This document shows, one piece after another, positions 1 through 9,079 of a stretch of 64,000 nt of DNA. Source of the DNA: Paraburkholderia xenovorans LB400 (lineage in GTDB: Bacteria > Pseudomonadota > Gammaproteobacteria > Burkholderiales > Burkholderiaceae); the NCBI RefSeq assembly GCF_000013645.1, contig NC_007951.1:2542001-2606000 (forward strand). Reading direction: 5' to 3'. Made by a program: the position numbers and the translations under genes. Numbering within the stretch: the first letter of the stretch is position 1; every line of letters starts with the position of its first letter. Under the pieces are notes generated by a model. That model was not told where the DNA came from and did no database searches. It was given only the letters and a program-made list of their open reading frames with translations.

Positions 1-475
1 TATGCGTGTGGCTGTGAAATTCGAACGTGCCGGCTTCACGCATGGCGTGAATTTCGGACCATCGGAGAATGGCCCGATCGGGTTCTCCGTTTTCAATCGC
101 CAGTTCGCCCTGGCGGTGATCGAGTAAAGCGGGCATGGCGCCGCCCGAGCGCGCATGCGCACGCACCGGCCCCTCGCCGATCCAGCTCGTCACCAGAAAG
201 CACAACGCGGTGAATCCGTGCGCCTGCAGAACCGGATGCGCATGCACCCAGTTGTCGAGATAGCCGTCGTCGAAAGTCAGGACGACAGATTTATTCGGCA
301 ACGGCTCGCCCGCCAGATAGGCCGACAGTTGCGCGCTGCCGATGGTCGTGTAACCCGCGGCGGCCAGATACGCCATTTGCGCGGCGAAATGGTCGGGCGA
401 CACCGTGATCATGCCGGGCGACGTGCTGACATGGTGATACATCAGCACCGGCACCGCGCGCGCGAACTTCGTCAT
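1..475 (-). CDS. Polysaccharide deacetylase, NodB-homology family (C-terminus outside window)
   Basis: The frame runs off the left edge; 158 codons are visible from an ATG that overlaps the stop of the upstream glycosyltransferase (ATGA). The N-terminus reads MTKFARAVPVLMYHHVS, followed by LTFDDGYLDNW, which carries the NodB-type catalytic/metal aspartate pair. The visible part ends in EFHSHTH, which matches the second metal-binding His motif. Proteins of this family remove acyl groups from sugar polymers such as N-acetylated glycans. The four-base overlap implies translational coupling to the GT4 gene, so a shared role in surface glycan or glycolipid assembly is likely, but the substrate cannot be read from the sequence. 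No signal peptide is evident in the visible N-terminus. Confidence 0.85.
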   Translation of the reverse strand, partial: MTKFARAVPVLMYHHVSTSPGMITVSPDHFAAQMAYLAAAGYTTIGSAQLSAYLAGEPLPNKSVVLTFDDGYLDNWVHAHPVLQAHGFTALCFLVTSWIGEGPVRAHARSGGAMPALLDHRQGELAIENGEPDRAILRWSEIHAMREAGTFEFHSHTH

Positions 476-1587
476 GCCGTCGCCCGCCATTGGCCATAAT
501 AAGGACGCCGGCCGACGATGCCGCGCATATAGCAGTCGACGGTCTCGTTCGCCATTGCGTCGACCGTAAAACGGCTGTCGGTCTTCAGACGCGCGGCAAG
601 CCCGAGGCGCGCGCGCAGCGGTGCATCGTCGATCAGACGGGCGAGCGCGGCTCGCAATGCCTCGATATCGTGCGCCGGCACGAGCAGGCCGTTCACGCCA
701 TCGTCGATCAACTCGGGCACGCCGTCCACGCGCGTGCCGATCACCGGCAGGCCGGCCGCCATCGCTTCGATAAACGACTGGCCGAGTGCTTCCTGATGTG
801 TGGGCAAAACGAACAGATCGCATCCGCGCAATACGTTGGTGATGTCCGTGCGGAAGCCGAGCAGATGGATGCGATGCGCGAGGCCCATGCCATCCACGAT
901 GGCCCTGATCTTGCCGAACCACACGCCGTCGCCCGCCATCACGACATGCAGGTCGGGCCGCTCGGCCAGCATCGGCCGGACAGCCGCGATGAGATCCTCG
1001 TGACCTTTCTTCTCGCGGACGATCGCCACCATGCCGGCGACAATGGCCCCGGCGTTCAGTCCGAGTTCATCGCGCAGCGTGGAGTGTGTCAGCGCTTCCG
1101 GCTTGACGATGCCGTCGTAGATCGTCTCCACGCGGCTTTCCTGCACGCCCGCGGAAATCAGATACCGGCGCACGTGATGGCTGACCGCGACGACGCGATG
1201 CGGAATCCAGTTATACGTGGCGAGCGACGTGATCGGCAACGCCAGATGCCGCGTACGTACGATGAACGGCGTGCGCGCGAGCCGCCCCGCCATGCCGGCG
1301 ACGAGGCTGTCATGCCCGCTATGCGTGTTCAGCACATTGAAGCGGCCACGTTCGAGCAGCGTCCGGATGGTCAGCATGGAGCGCAGATCGCCGCCGGTTC
1401 GCATGCGTGCGTGATGCACGGCAAAGCCTTCGGCGCGCGAACGGATACCGAGGCGCGCATCTTCCGGGCAAACCAGTTCGACGTTATGACCCAGTGCCCG
1501 CAACGCGATCATTTCCTTGAGCGTGCGAACCTCCTGGCCTCCCCATCCCCGCGATGACTCACTGTGGAGCACGCTTAATGCTTTCAT
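472..1587 (-). CDS. Family 4 glycosyltransferase (GT-B fold)
   Basis: 371 residues. The start is the ATG before KALSVLHSESS, preceded by GGGAGG; an upstream in-frame extension has no ribosome site. The N-terminal GWGGQE loop fits the nucleotide-sugar-binding half of GT-B enzymes. The C-terminal half has GHEDLI and then QEALGQSFIEAMAAGLPVIG, the E-x7-E signature of retaining GT4 enzymes that use NDP-sugars (RfaB-like). It is a cytoplasmic or membrane-associated transferase acting on an unknown acceptor. The downstream deacetylase overlaps its stop codon, which suggests a two-gene module for lipopolysaccharide, exopolysaccharide or glycolipid modification. Confidence 0.85.
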   Translation of the reverse strand: MKALSVLHSESSRGWGGQEVRTLKEMIALRALGHNVELVCPEDARLGIRSRAEGFAVHHARMRTGGDLRSMLTIRTLLERGRFNVLNTHSGHDSLVAGMAGRLARTPFIVRTRHLALPITSLATYNWIPHRVVAVSHHVRRYLISAGVQESRVETIYDGIVKPEALTHSTLRDELGLNAGAIVAGMVAIVREKKGHEDLIAAVRPMLAERPDLHVVMAGDGVWFGKIRAIVDGMGLAHRIHLLGFRTDITNVLRGCDLFVLPTHQEALGQSFIEAMAAGLPVIGTRVDGVPELIDDGVNGLLVPAHDIEALRAALARLIDDAPLRARLGLAARLKTDSRFTVDAMANETVDCYMRGIVGRRPYYGQWRATA

Positions 1588-2085
1588 TACGCTGACTTGC
1601 CTCCCGGCACCTGTTCTGTCTACGAGGACCGGCTCGTAATAGTTCGTAATATTGACCCGGGAATGCTGCGTTTGGCAGGGCAAACGCTTTATTCATGGGG
1701 GACGCGGCGATCTGGAAGTGACGTCGCCCTGCTGACGGGCGACGTCCGTTTAACGAACTGGCATGACTTCTCGTTGACACTCGACTTTCAAGCCGAGGCT
1801 GGAGTATTTCGGCGGCTTCCGTTTTTGTAAATAGGCAAACACACCGTGGCGAGTGCGCCGGGTGTGCGCAAACGTTGTCGTGCGGGAAGTGTTGTATTTG
1901 CGCTGTCGAAGCGCGATGGAAAAACGGGCGAAGGGAAAAGCGCTTGACTGGCAGTCAGACTATCCGGCGAGCGAGCGCCGGTTCGTTCTGGATAGACGGG
2001 GAGCGGATTCGTCCGGGGAAAGCCGCGCACGACGCGCGCATGACATTCCAGGCCGCCAATCGTCAGAGGGATCCCGGCAGGTTTG
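1588..2085. other. Intergenic region, about 500 bp
   Basis: This lies between the MobA-like gene, which ends here, and the GT4 gene, which starts at its left end. The leader and promoter of the glycosyltransferase operon should be here. I could not fix a convincing -35/-10 pair. The one clear structure is the perfect inverted repeat at 1720-1746. Short open frames on both strands have no ribosome site or recognisable product. Confidence 0.5.
1720..1746. repeat. Perfect 10-bp inverted repeat with 7-nt loop
   Basis: Arms GACGTCGCCC (1720-1729) and GGGCGACGTC (1737-1746) are exact complements. No T-run follows on either strand, so it is not a classical intrinsic terminator. It lies about 130 bp upstream of the GT4 start, where a regulator site or an RNA hairpin in the leader would be possible. 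Confidence 0.6.
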
Positions 2086-2760
2086 TCAGGTCGATGCGAA
2101 TGCGCGTCTCTCCCGCGGCTCCGCCAACGCCAGCCGCTCCAGAATCCGCGCATAGTCTTCCGGCGTGTCCATGTCGATCGTAAAGCGGTCGTGGGCGGCC
2201 TCGTGGATGAACACGTCGTCGGGATGCTCGGCGATCAGCTTGCGGCATCCCGGATTCACGTGGCCGCTGACAACCTCGGCGGCATAGCTCGCGGAGAATG
2301 CTACAGGGTTGCCGCGTTGCCCGTTGAAGAACGGCACGAGGATCGAGCCGCGCGGCATCGCGGCGAACGCATCGATCAACTCACGGTAATCGGCGGCATC
2401 GAGCAGTACCTGGTCAGCCAGACACACCATCACCACGCTGCATGGCGCGGTCAGGGCGGCCACGCCCGCGGCGACCGAGCTCATCTGCCCTTCCTCGTAG
2501 CGCGGATTGCTCTGGAAGCCGACCGGCAGGCCGTCGAGCGCTTCCATCACCGCCCGTCCCTTGTAACCGGTCACGACCACGATCTGCGCGGGACCTGCCC
2601 CGGCGAGCGCGCTCACGGTGCGTCTAACGGCGGGCTGGCCGTCGAGCGGCAGCAGCAGCTTATGCTGCCCCTGCATCCTCGACGACAGGCCGGCGGCCAG
2701 CACCACCGCCGAGAATGTCGGCGCCTCGCCGGGCGCGGCGACCTTCCATGCGTCGTTCAT
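2086..2760 (-). CDS. MobA/MocA-like molybdopterin nucleotidyltransferase
   Basis: 224 residues from the ATG before NDAWKVAAPGE, preceded by GGAGAAG. FSAVVLAAGLSSRMQG is the NTP-transferase nucleotide-binding loop. It is followed by HKLLLPLDG and a central MVCLADQVLL (the usual LxDxP/Q region). This family transfers CMP or GMP to molybdopterin; the CMP form (MCD) is the cofactor of xanthine-oxidase-family enzymes including CO dehydrogenase. It is the last gene of the cox operon and overlaps the XdhC-like gene by four bases, so a CTP-dependent MocA role in making the CoxL cofactor is likely. Which nucleotide it uses is inferred from context. Confidence 0.85.
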   Translation of the reverse strand: MNDAWKVAAPGEAPTFSAVVLAAGLSSRMQGQHKLLLPLDGQPAVRRTVSALAGAGPAQIVVVTGYKGRAVMEALDGLPVGFQSNPRYEEGQMSSVAAGVAALTAPCSVVMVCLADQVLLDAADYRELIDAFAAMPRGSILVPFFNGQRGNPVAFSASYAAEVVSGHVNPGCRKLIAEHPDDVFIHEAAHDRFTIDMDTPEDYARILERLALAEPRERRAFAST

Positions 2761-3818
2761 GTCTTCTCCAGTTGGGCGCGGCCTTGAGCGATCGCCAGAT
2801 ATTTGTCGGGCGCGCGTTCGAATTCGAGCTTGCAACCGTCGCAGCAAAAATAGACGCGCTCACCGCCGTAGTCGATCACGTGCTTTGCCGACGCAGGGTC
2901 GACGGCCATCCCGCACACCGGATTCAGATAGCGCGCGCGCGGCGTTTCGATCGAAGCCGAAGTCTCACACGGCGACAACGCCGGCACCGTTTCGCCGCTC
3001 ACGAGATGCAGTGCATCCACCTCGGCGGCGGCAGCCTGTTGCTGCAGTTCACGGCGCAGCGTCACGAGGCCCGCGACCGCACCCAACGCGATCTCCTGCG
3101 GCGTACGCGCGTGGATGTGCGGACCCGCGGGTGAACGCAGCGCGGCGAGGCGCTCAGGCGTAATGCCGCGCAGGCGCATCGCGTCGCGCAAGCGGTCGGC
3201 CTTGCGCTCGCTCGCGACCAGCAGCACGGCGGCGGCCGTACTGCGCAAGGCGGCTTCGAGCGCGTCTTCGTCGTTGTCGCCTTGAGTCGCGACCAGAATC
3301 GACTGAGGCTCGGTTTGATCGAACGCGGCCGCGTCGAAACCTTGCATCACCCACGGCAGACCGAGCGCCGCCAGCGGTGCCGTCACGCTCGCCGCAGCGC
3401 CCACGCGCAACCCTACTCGCTGAGCCAGCACGCAGGCTTCGAGCGCGGTGGGCGTCGCGCCCAGTATCAGCACCATCGGCGTGGGCAAGGTCGGTTGAAT
3501 GAACAGTTCGAGCGTGCCGTTGCTCGCACAGGGCATGGCGTGCGCCTCGACGTCGGCTTCCGGCCTGCCCGGCTCGTTACTGATGCGCACGCGTTTGGGC
3601 TGGCCGGCGCGAATGGTCTGCCGGGCAGCCTCGATCACGATCGAGCGAGAGCAGCCGCCGCCGATCCAGCCATGCAGCGCGCCGTCGCCCTCAACCAGCG
3701 CCTGCGCGCCCACCCACGCCGAGGTAGGCGGCGCCGCGCGAATCACGGTGACGACGGCGAACGGCTGCGCTTCTTCGATCAGCCGCTGTTCGAGTTGGAG
3801 TAGGGTTTCAGTGCTCAT
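2757..3818 (-). CDS. coxF: XdhC/CoxF-type molybdenum cofactor insertion protein with C-terminal YHS domain
   Basis: 353 residues. The N-terminal XdhC_CoxI domain has PPTSAWVGAQALV and WIGGGCSRSIV. A Rossmann-like XdhC_C domain begins near LILGATPTALEA. After a linker, the last roughly 50 residues form a YHS domain (NPVCGMAVDP ... YFCCDGC), a small Cys-rich fold often linked to metal binding. XdhC proteins hold and sulfurate MCD before it enters the large subunit, so this should serve CoxL maturation. It starts 10 bp after coxE and overlaps the MobA-like gene. The added YHS domain is not part of the usual XdhC and is the notable feature. The symbol follows the cox gene order. Confidence 0.8.
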   Translation of the reverse strand: MSTETLLQLEQRLIEEAQPFAVVTVIRAAPPTSAWVGAQALVEGDGALHGWIGGGCSRSIVIEAARQTIRAGQPKRVRISNEPGRPEADVEAHAMPCASNGTLELFIQPTLPTPMVLILGATPTALEACVLAQRVGLRVGAAASVTAPLAALGLPWVMQGFDAAAFDQTEPQSILVATQGDNDEDALEAALRSTAAAVLLVASERKADRLRDAMRLRGITPERLAALRSPAGPHIHARTPQEIALGAVAGLVTLRRELQQQAAAAEVDALHLVSGETVPALSPCETSASIETPRARYLNPVCGMAVDPASAKHVIDYGGERVYFCCDGCKLEFERAPDKYLAIAQGRAQLEKT

Positions 3819-3828
3819 GGCAGGACGC

Positions 3829-5034
3829 TCATTGCAAAACCGACAGCACTTGCGGCAGCACGCGTTCGAGGCTCGCCAGATCGCGTGCGCCGGCCAGCAG
3901 GTCGACATGGGGAAGCGCCGCCTGCATGCCGGCGCTGGCCGGCGTGAAATCGGCGCGGCTCGCCAGCGGGTTGAGCCACACCAGACACCGGCAGCGGCGC
4001 CGCATCGTGGCAAGCGCCTGTTCGAGACGCTCGGGTTCGCCGGCGTCGTAACCGTCGCTGACCACCACCACAGCCGTGCGCGAGTGCAGCAGCCGCGCGG
4101 CATGCTGCTGGTTGAATTCGTCGAGACTGTCGCCGATGCGCGTGCCGCCCGCCCACCCTGCCGACAGCAATTGCAGGCGCTCCTGCGAGCGCCACGGGTC
4201 CGGGTCGCGCAGCGCCTGCCCGACGCCCACCAGCCGCGTGTGGAAGATGAAGCAATGCACGTCGGACACCCGCGCGCTCAGCACGCGCGCAAGCCGCAGA
4301 TAGAAAAAGCTGTACAGGCTCATGGAGCGGCTCACGTCCAGCAGCAGCACGATGCGCGGCCGCAGGCGCCGCTTGCGGCGCCAGCCCAGTTCGAGCGGCA
4401 GGCCGCCGCGCGATACGCTGCGGCGCACCGTCCACGCCATGTCGATCACGCGGCCGGCGTTCGCGCGCCGCTCGCGGCGCAACTGGATGCCGTGCAGACG
4501 CTGCACGAAGCGGCGGATCGCGGCGTCGATCGCGAACAGTTCGTCGGGCTGGTGCAGATGACGGAAATCCGCGTGGGCCAACGACGCCTCCAGGCTGGCG
4601 CCCTGCTCGGCCGTGCCGCCGTTGGGCAGCGCCGCGGCGCTGCCTCCGCTCGCCAGAGAGAGCGGCATGCCTTCGCTGCCGTCGCGCGGCCCCGCGCCGT
4701 TATCCCGCTCGATGCGGCCCGCGCCGCCCGCCCGCGTTTCGACCAGCTTGCGGCGGTTCGGCGCGAGGAAATATGCGTCGAACAGTTCGTCGAAGCGCCG
4801 CCACTCCTGCGCACGCGAGCAGAGCAACGCGCGCAGGCTCCAGCGCAGCACCTGGCTGTCCAGTTGGCCCATGTGCAGCGCGATTTCCATCGAGGCGGCC
4901 ACGTCGCCGCCCGTCACACGAAAATCGTTCGCGCGCAGCCAGCCGGCAAAGCCGGCATAGCGGGCCACGAGCGCCTCTTCGAGGCTCGCCGGCGGAGGGC
5001 GCCGCGCGTCGGCCCGGTCGATGCCGGTCAGCAT
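3829..5034 (-). CDS. coxE: CoxE-like von Willebrand factor A protein
   Basis: 401 residues. The ATG lies 7 bp inside the end of the MoxR gene, giving translational coupling. The N-terminal half is helical and basic, with a Gly/Ala-rich linker at about residues 100-150. The C-terminal half is a VWA domain beginning IVLLLDVSRSMS, an intact DxSxS metal-ion-dependent adhesion motif, with GGTRIGDSL and VVVVSDGYD completing the site. In Oligotropha, CoxD (MoxR AAA+) and CoxE work together to build the Cu-S-Mo centre of CO dehydrogenase. The pairing here with coxD, next to a form I coxL, supports the same job. Confidence 0.88.
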   Translation of the reverse strand: MLTGIDRADARRPPPASLEEALVARYAGFAGWLRANDFRVTGGDVAASMEIALHMGQLDSQVLRWSLRALLCSRAQEWRRFDELFDAYFLAPNRRKLVETRAGGAGRIERDNGAGPRDGSEGMPLSLASGGSAAALPNGGTAEQGASLEASLAHADFRHLHQPDELFAIDAAIRRFVQRLHGIQLRRERRANAGRVIDMAWTVRRSVSRGGLPLELGWRRKRRLRPRIVLLLDVSRSMSLYSFFYLRLARVLSARVSDVHCFIFHTRLVGVGQALRDPDPWRSQERLQLLSAGWAGGTRIGDSLDEFNQQHAARLLHSRTAVVVVSDGYDAGEPERLEQALATMRRRCRCLVWLNPLASRADFTPASAGMQAALPHVDLLAGARDLASLERVLPQVLSVLQ

Positions 5035-5921
5035 GACGCCACCAGTTTTTCGACAACCGGCCGGGTCAGGCCGGCCTGGTCCTCGCGTGTTTTGACGAGC
5101 GCGGCGAGTGAATCCATGATCCGCTCGACGCCGTCCGCATCGATCGCGCTGACGCCGAGGCGCAGCAACGCGGCAACCCAGTCGAGCGTTTCGGCAAGGC
5201 CGGGTTTCTTGCGCAGATCCATTTGCCTCACTGACTGGACGAATTCGACCATCTGCCGCGCCAGCTGCTCCGGCACGTCGGGAATCTGGGTACGCACGAT
5301 CAGCAGTTCCTTGTCGAAGCCCGGATAGTCGACGTACTGATACAGGCAGCGGCGCCGCAACGCGTCGGAGATTTCGCGCGTGCCGTTGGAGGTCAGAATC
5401 ACGAACGGCCGCTCCACGGCACGTATCACGCCCAACTCCGGAATCGACATCTGGAAGTCGGAAAGCAACTCCAGCAGATAGGCTTCGAACGCTTCGTCGG
5501 TCCGGTCGATTTCGTCGATCAGCAGCACGGGAGCCGGCGTCGTGGTGATCGCTTCGAGCAGCGGCCGCTTGAGCAGATAGCGCTCGGAGAAAATGTCCTG
5601 CTCCTTCTCCGGAATCGGCCGGTCGTCCTGTTCGAGCAGTTTGATCGCCAGCAGTTGATGCTGGTAGTTCCATTCATAGAGCGCGGAATGCGCGTCGAGC
5701 CCTTCGTAGCATTGCAGGCGGATCAGCCGCGTGTCCAGCAGCCGCGCGAGCGCCTTGGCGACTTCCGTCTTGCCGACGCCGGCCTCGCCTTCGAGCAGCA
5801 ACGGCCGGCGCATTTCCATCGTCAGCAGCAAGGTCGCGGCAAAGCTGCGCTCGGCGATAAAGCCGTGCTGCGCAAGCCGCGCCTGCAGATCGACGACGTC
5901 GTGCATGCGGTCGGTGGCCAT
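5028..5921 (-). CDS. coxD: CoxD, MoxR-family AAA+ ATPase
   Basis: 297 residues. Walker A is LLLEGEAGVGKTEVAKALA (about residues 41-59); Walker B is VLLIDEIDRTDEAFEA. A sensor-1 region, FVILTSNGTREISDALRRR, follows with its arginine finger. CoxD of Oligotropha is a membrane-associated AAA+ chaperone that partly unfolds apo-CO dehydrogenase so that sulfur and copper can be added at the Mo site. Its start lies 15 bp after coxG and its end overlaps coxE, placing it in the middle of the operon. Confidence 0.9.
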   Translation of the reverse strand: MATDRMHDVVDLQARLAQHGFIAERSFAATLLLTMEMRRPLLLEGEAGVGKTEVAKALARLLDTRLIRLQCYEGLDAHSALYEWNYQHQLLAIKLLEQDDRPIPEKEQDIFSERYLLKRPLLEAITTTPAPVLLIDEIDRTDEAFEAYLLELLSDFQMSIPELGVIRAVERPFVILTSNGTREISDALRRRCLYQYVDYPGFDKELLIVRTQIPDVPEQLARQMVEFVQSVRQMDLRKKPGLAETLDWVAALLRLGVSAIDADGVERIMDSLAALVKTREDQAGLTRPVVEKLVASC

Positions 5922-5936
5922 GATCGCTTCGCGTCC

Positions 5937-6563
5937 TCAAGCCGTCTTGCGGGAGAACAGCCCCCGCAGCCATTCGCGTATCACGGCCCATGCAAGTGCA
6001 AGGCCATTCAGTTCGGAAGGCTGGGCGGCGGCTTCAGGCGTGACGGACGGCGGCGGCTGCTGCGAGCTTGCCGGCGCCGTGCTGGCGGGCGTCGCGCCCT
6101 GCTGCGCCGGCGCGGCCGGCAGCCGCGCCGCGAAGTTCGCCACGAACTGCTTGAGCATCTGCTCCGACACCGGGCCCATCAGCCGGCCGCCGAGCGAGGC
6201 GGCCTTGCCGCTCATCGTCACTTCGCTCCTGCCGGTCAGCTCGCAGGTCTCGCCGCTCGCCTGCACCGCGGCGACCAGATCCATCGAGGCCGCCGAGGTG
6301 CCGGTCGCATCCGCGCCCTTGCCGGTCAGATGCAGGCTGCGCGCCGCCGGGTCGAGATCCAGCACTTCGATATCGCCCTTGAACGACATGGTGGCCGGTC
6401 CGAGCCGCACCGTGATCGTCCCTTTGTAATGCGTGTCGTCGATGCGTTCGGTAATCTTCGCGCCCGGCATGCAGCCGGCCACCGCCTCGATGTCCTGCAT
6501 CAGTTGCCACGCGCTGTCCGCCGTGGCGGCCAGCGGAAATACTTTTTCGAGTACGACTTTCAT
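5937..6563 (-). CDS. coxG: CoxG-family protein (SRPBCC fold, C-terminal hydrophobic anchor)
   Basis: 208 residues from the ATG before KVVLEKVFPLA, preceded by AAGGA. Residues 1-145 form a START/SRPBCC-type CoxG domain (IEAVAGCMPGAKI, YKGTITVRLGP). A Pro/Ala/Gln-rich linker follows, then a short hydrophobic stretch, LNGLALAWAVIREWLRGLF, at the C-terminus that could sit on the membrane. In carboxydotrophs CoxG is thought to recruit CO dehydrogenase to the cytoplasmic membrane so that electrons reach quinone. It sits directly after coxL, giving the order M-S-L-G-D-E-F instead of Oligotropha's M-S-L-D-E-F-G. Confidence 0.85.
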   Translation of the reverse strand: MKVVLEKVFPLAATADSAWQLMQDIEAVAGCMPGAKITERIDDTHYKGTITVRLGPATMSFKGDIEVLDLDPAARSLHLTGKGADATGTSAASMDLVAAVQASGETCELTGRSEVTMSGKAASLGGRLMGPVSEQMLKQFVANFAARLPAAPAQQGATPASTAPASSQQPPPSVTPEAAAQPSELNGLALAWAVIREWLRGLFSRKTA

Positions 6564-6651
6564 CGGACCATCCTTTGCATGGGTTGCGCGCTGCCGGCGT
6601 GTCTGCCGGCGTGCGTGCCTGTATGTCGTTAGCCCGGCATACAGGCAGGCG

Positions 6652-9063
6652 TCACTGGCGCGTGAGTCCCAGCGCACGGCACTGCTGCCAGACGCGATAT
6701 GCGTTGTGCGGCATGTTCATATGCGTGACGCCCAGGTGCGCGAACGCATCGACCATCGCCGCCGTAAAGCACGGAATCGAGCCCACGTGCGGCGATTCGG
6801 CCACGCCTTTCGCACCGATCGGATGATGCGGCGACGGCGTCACCGTGAAATCGGTCTCCCAGTGCGGCGTTTCCACCGATGTCGGCACGAAGTAATCCAT
6901 CAGCGTCGCGCCCAGCAGATTGCCGGCCTCGTCGTAGGGCAGCTCCTGCCCCATCGCCACCGCGAAGCCTTCGGTCAGGCCGCCGTGGATCTGTCCTTCG
7001 ATGATCATCGGATTGATCCGCGTGCCGCAATCGTCGAGCGCGTAGAAGCGGCGCACCCGCGTTTCGCCGGTGTAGCGGTTCACCTCCAGCACACAGACGT
7101 ATGCGCCGAACGGGAACGTGAAGTTGGGCGGGTCGTAGTAATCGACGGCTTCGAGGCCCATCTCCAGCCCTTCGGGCACGTTGTTGTACGCCGCCCACGC
7201 CACTTCCTTGATGGTTTTGAACTGGCCCGGCGAGCCTTTGAGGACGAAGCGGTCGAGATCGAACTCGACGTCGCCGGGGCTGGCTTCGAGCAGATGCGCG
7301 GCGATCTGCCGGGCCTTCTCGCGAATCTTGCGCGACGCGCGGGCGATCGCCGCGCCCGCCACCGGCGTGGAACGCGAGCCGTAGGTGCCGAGGCCATAAG
7401 GCGCGGTGGAGGTGTCGCCTTCTTCGACCGTAATCACCGACGCGGGAATCCCCGCTTCTGACGCGATGATCTGCGCGTAAGTGGTTTGATGCCCCTGTCC
7501 CTGGGTGATCGTCCCCATGCGCGCAATGGCGGAGCCGTCGGGATGCACGCGAATCTCGCACGAATCGAACATGCCCACGCCGAGGATGTCGCACATTTTC
7601 GACGGCCCGGCGCCGACGATCTCGGTAAAGTTCACGACGCCGATACCCAGCAGCCATTCGGCGTCCGGATCCGCGCGGCGCGCGGCCTGTTCGGCGCGCA
7701 GTCCGGGGTAGTCGACCGCGGCGAGCACTTTCTTCAGCGCCGGTTCGTAATCGCCCGAATCGTATTCCAGGCCGAGCGGCGTGGTGTACGGAAACTGCTC
7801 CTTGCGGATGAAGTTGCGCAAGCGGATTTCGGCTTTGTCGATGCCGAGCTTTTGCGCCAGCACGTCGACCATGCGCTCGATCAGATAGACCGCCTCGGTG
7901 ACTCTGAACGAGCACCGGTACGCGACCCCGCCTGGAAACTTGTTGGTATAGACGCCGTCGACCGAAACGAAGGCGTTGGGAATCGCATAGGATCCCGTAC
8001 AGACATGAAACATGCCGGCGGGCCATTTGGTCGGGTCCGCGCAGGCGTCGAACGCGCCGTGATCGGCGGTGACGTGCACGCGCAGCGCCTTGATGCGGCC
8101 ATCGCGATCCACCGCGAGTTCGCCGCTCATGTGATAGTCGCGCGCGAACGCGGTGCTGCTCAGGTTTTCCGCGCGCGATTCGATCCACTTGACCGGCCGC
8201 CCCAGCACGATCGAGGCCACGATCGAGGTCACGTAGCCCGGATACACGCCGACCTTGTTGCCGAAGCCGCCGCCAATGTCCGGCGAGATGATGCGGATTT
8301 TCGACTCGGGAATCGCCGACAGCAAACCGACCACCGTCCGCACCACATGCGGCGCCTGCGACGTGATATATACCGTCAGATCGCCGCGCGCCTTGTCGAA
8401 CGACGCCACGCAGCCGCAGGTTTCGAGCGGACACGGATGCACGCGCGGGTACAGCATGTCCTGCGTGACCGTGACTTCCGCGTTGTCGAACACGCGGTCG
8501 GTCTTGTCCTTGTCGCCGACCTGCCAGGTGAAGATGTGATTCGGGTGCTTGCGCGCGCCGTGCGCACCGGCCTGCTTGTCCTGAATGTCCTCGCGGATCA
8601 CCGGCGCATCCGCGGCGAGCGCCGTCAGCGGATCGACCACGGCGGGCAGTTCCTCGTACTCCACTTCCACGAGTTCCGCGGCGTCCGCCGCCACATAGCG
8701 GTCGTCGGCGACCACGAACGCGACTTCCTGATTCTGGAAGCAGACCTTTTCATCGGCCAGCACGGCTTGCACGTCGCCGGCCAGCGTCGGCATCCAGTGG
8801 AGTTTGAGCGGCTTCAGGTCGTCGGCGGTCAGCACCGCGTGTACGCCAGGGTGCGCGAGCGCGCGCGACTTGTCGATCTTCTTCACGCGGGCATGCGCAT
8901 AGGGACTGCGCACCATCACGCCGAACAGCATGCCCGGCATCTTCACGTCATCGACATACGTGCCCTTGCCCTGGATGAAGCGCGGATCTTCGCGGCGTTT
9001 GCGCGAGCAGCCCATGCCTTCCAGCGCGGCGAGACGATCGAGATTGGTGTCGAGATTGCCCAT
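6652..9063 (-). CDS. coxL: Form I aerobic CO dehydrogenase, large (molybdenum-copper) subunit
   Basis: 803 residues from the ATG before GNLDTNLDR (GGGAGA upstream); the GTG one codon earlier is too close to that site. The decisive feature is the active-site loop AYRCSFR with Cys384, read from 7900-7925. AYxCSFR is the signature of form I (true) CO dehydrogenases; form II enzymes have AYRGAGR. The Cys binds the Cu of the Cu-S-Mo centre. Length is close to the 809 residues of Oligotropha CoxL. Other family blocks include SPDIGGGFGNK, QGQGHQTTYAQI (cofactor) and GAKGVAESPH with the conserved Glu. It oxidises CO with water to CO2 in a complex with CoxM and CoxS. Confidence 0.95.
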   Translation of the reverse strand: MGNLDTNLDRLAALEGMGCSRKRREDPRFIQGKGTYVDDVKMPGMLFGVMVRSPYAHARVKKIDKSRALAHPGVHAVLTADDLKPLKLHWMPTLAGDVQAVLADEKVCFQNQEVAFVVADDRYVAADAAELVEVEYEELPAVVDPLTALAADAPVIREDIQDKQAGAHGARKHPNHIFTWQVGDKDKTDRVFDNAEVTVTQDMLYPRVHPCPLETCGCVASFDKARGDLTVYITSQAPHVVRTVVGLLSAIPESKIRIISPDIGGGFGNKVGVYPGYVTSIVASIVLGRPVKWIESRAENLSSTAFARDYHMSGELAVDRDGRIKALRVHVTADHGAFDACADPTKWPAGMFHVCTGSYAIPNAFVSVDGVYTNKFPGGVAYRCSFRVTEAVYLIERMVDVLAQKLGIDKAEIRLRNFIRKEQFPYTTPLGLEYDSGDYEPALKKVLAAVDYPGLRAEQAARRADPDAEWLLGIGVVNFTEIVGAGPSKMCDILGVGMFDSCEIRVHPDGSAIARMGTITQGQGHQTTYAQIIASEAGIPASVITVEEGDTSTAPYGLGTYGSRSTPVAGAAIARASRKIREKARQIAAHLLEASPGDVEFDLDRFVLKGSPGQFKTIKEVAWAAYNNVPEGLEMGLEAVDYYDPPNFTFPFGAYVCVLEVNRYTGETRVRRFYALDDCGTRINPMIIEGQIHGGLTEGFAVAMGQELPYDEAGNLLGATLMDYFVPTSVETPHWETDFTVTPSPHHPIGAKGVAESPHVGSIPCFTAAMVDAFAHLGVTHMNMPHNAYRVWQQCRALGLTRQ

Positions 9064-9079
9064 CACGTTCTCCCGGTCG

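Noticed and set aside
490..1557. Long plus-strand open frame opposite the glycosyltransferase
   Set aside because: It is antisense to a gene with clear GT4 motifs, is rich in Arg/His/Ala typical of GC-rich shadow frames and has no ribosome site.
3499..5328. 609-codon plus-strand frame opposite coxE
   Set aside because: Low-complexity Arg/Ala-rich translation with no domain; the minus strand carries intact CoxE and XdhC motifs.
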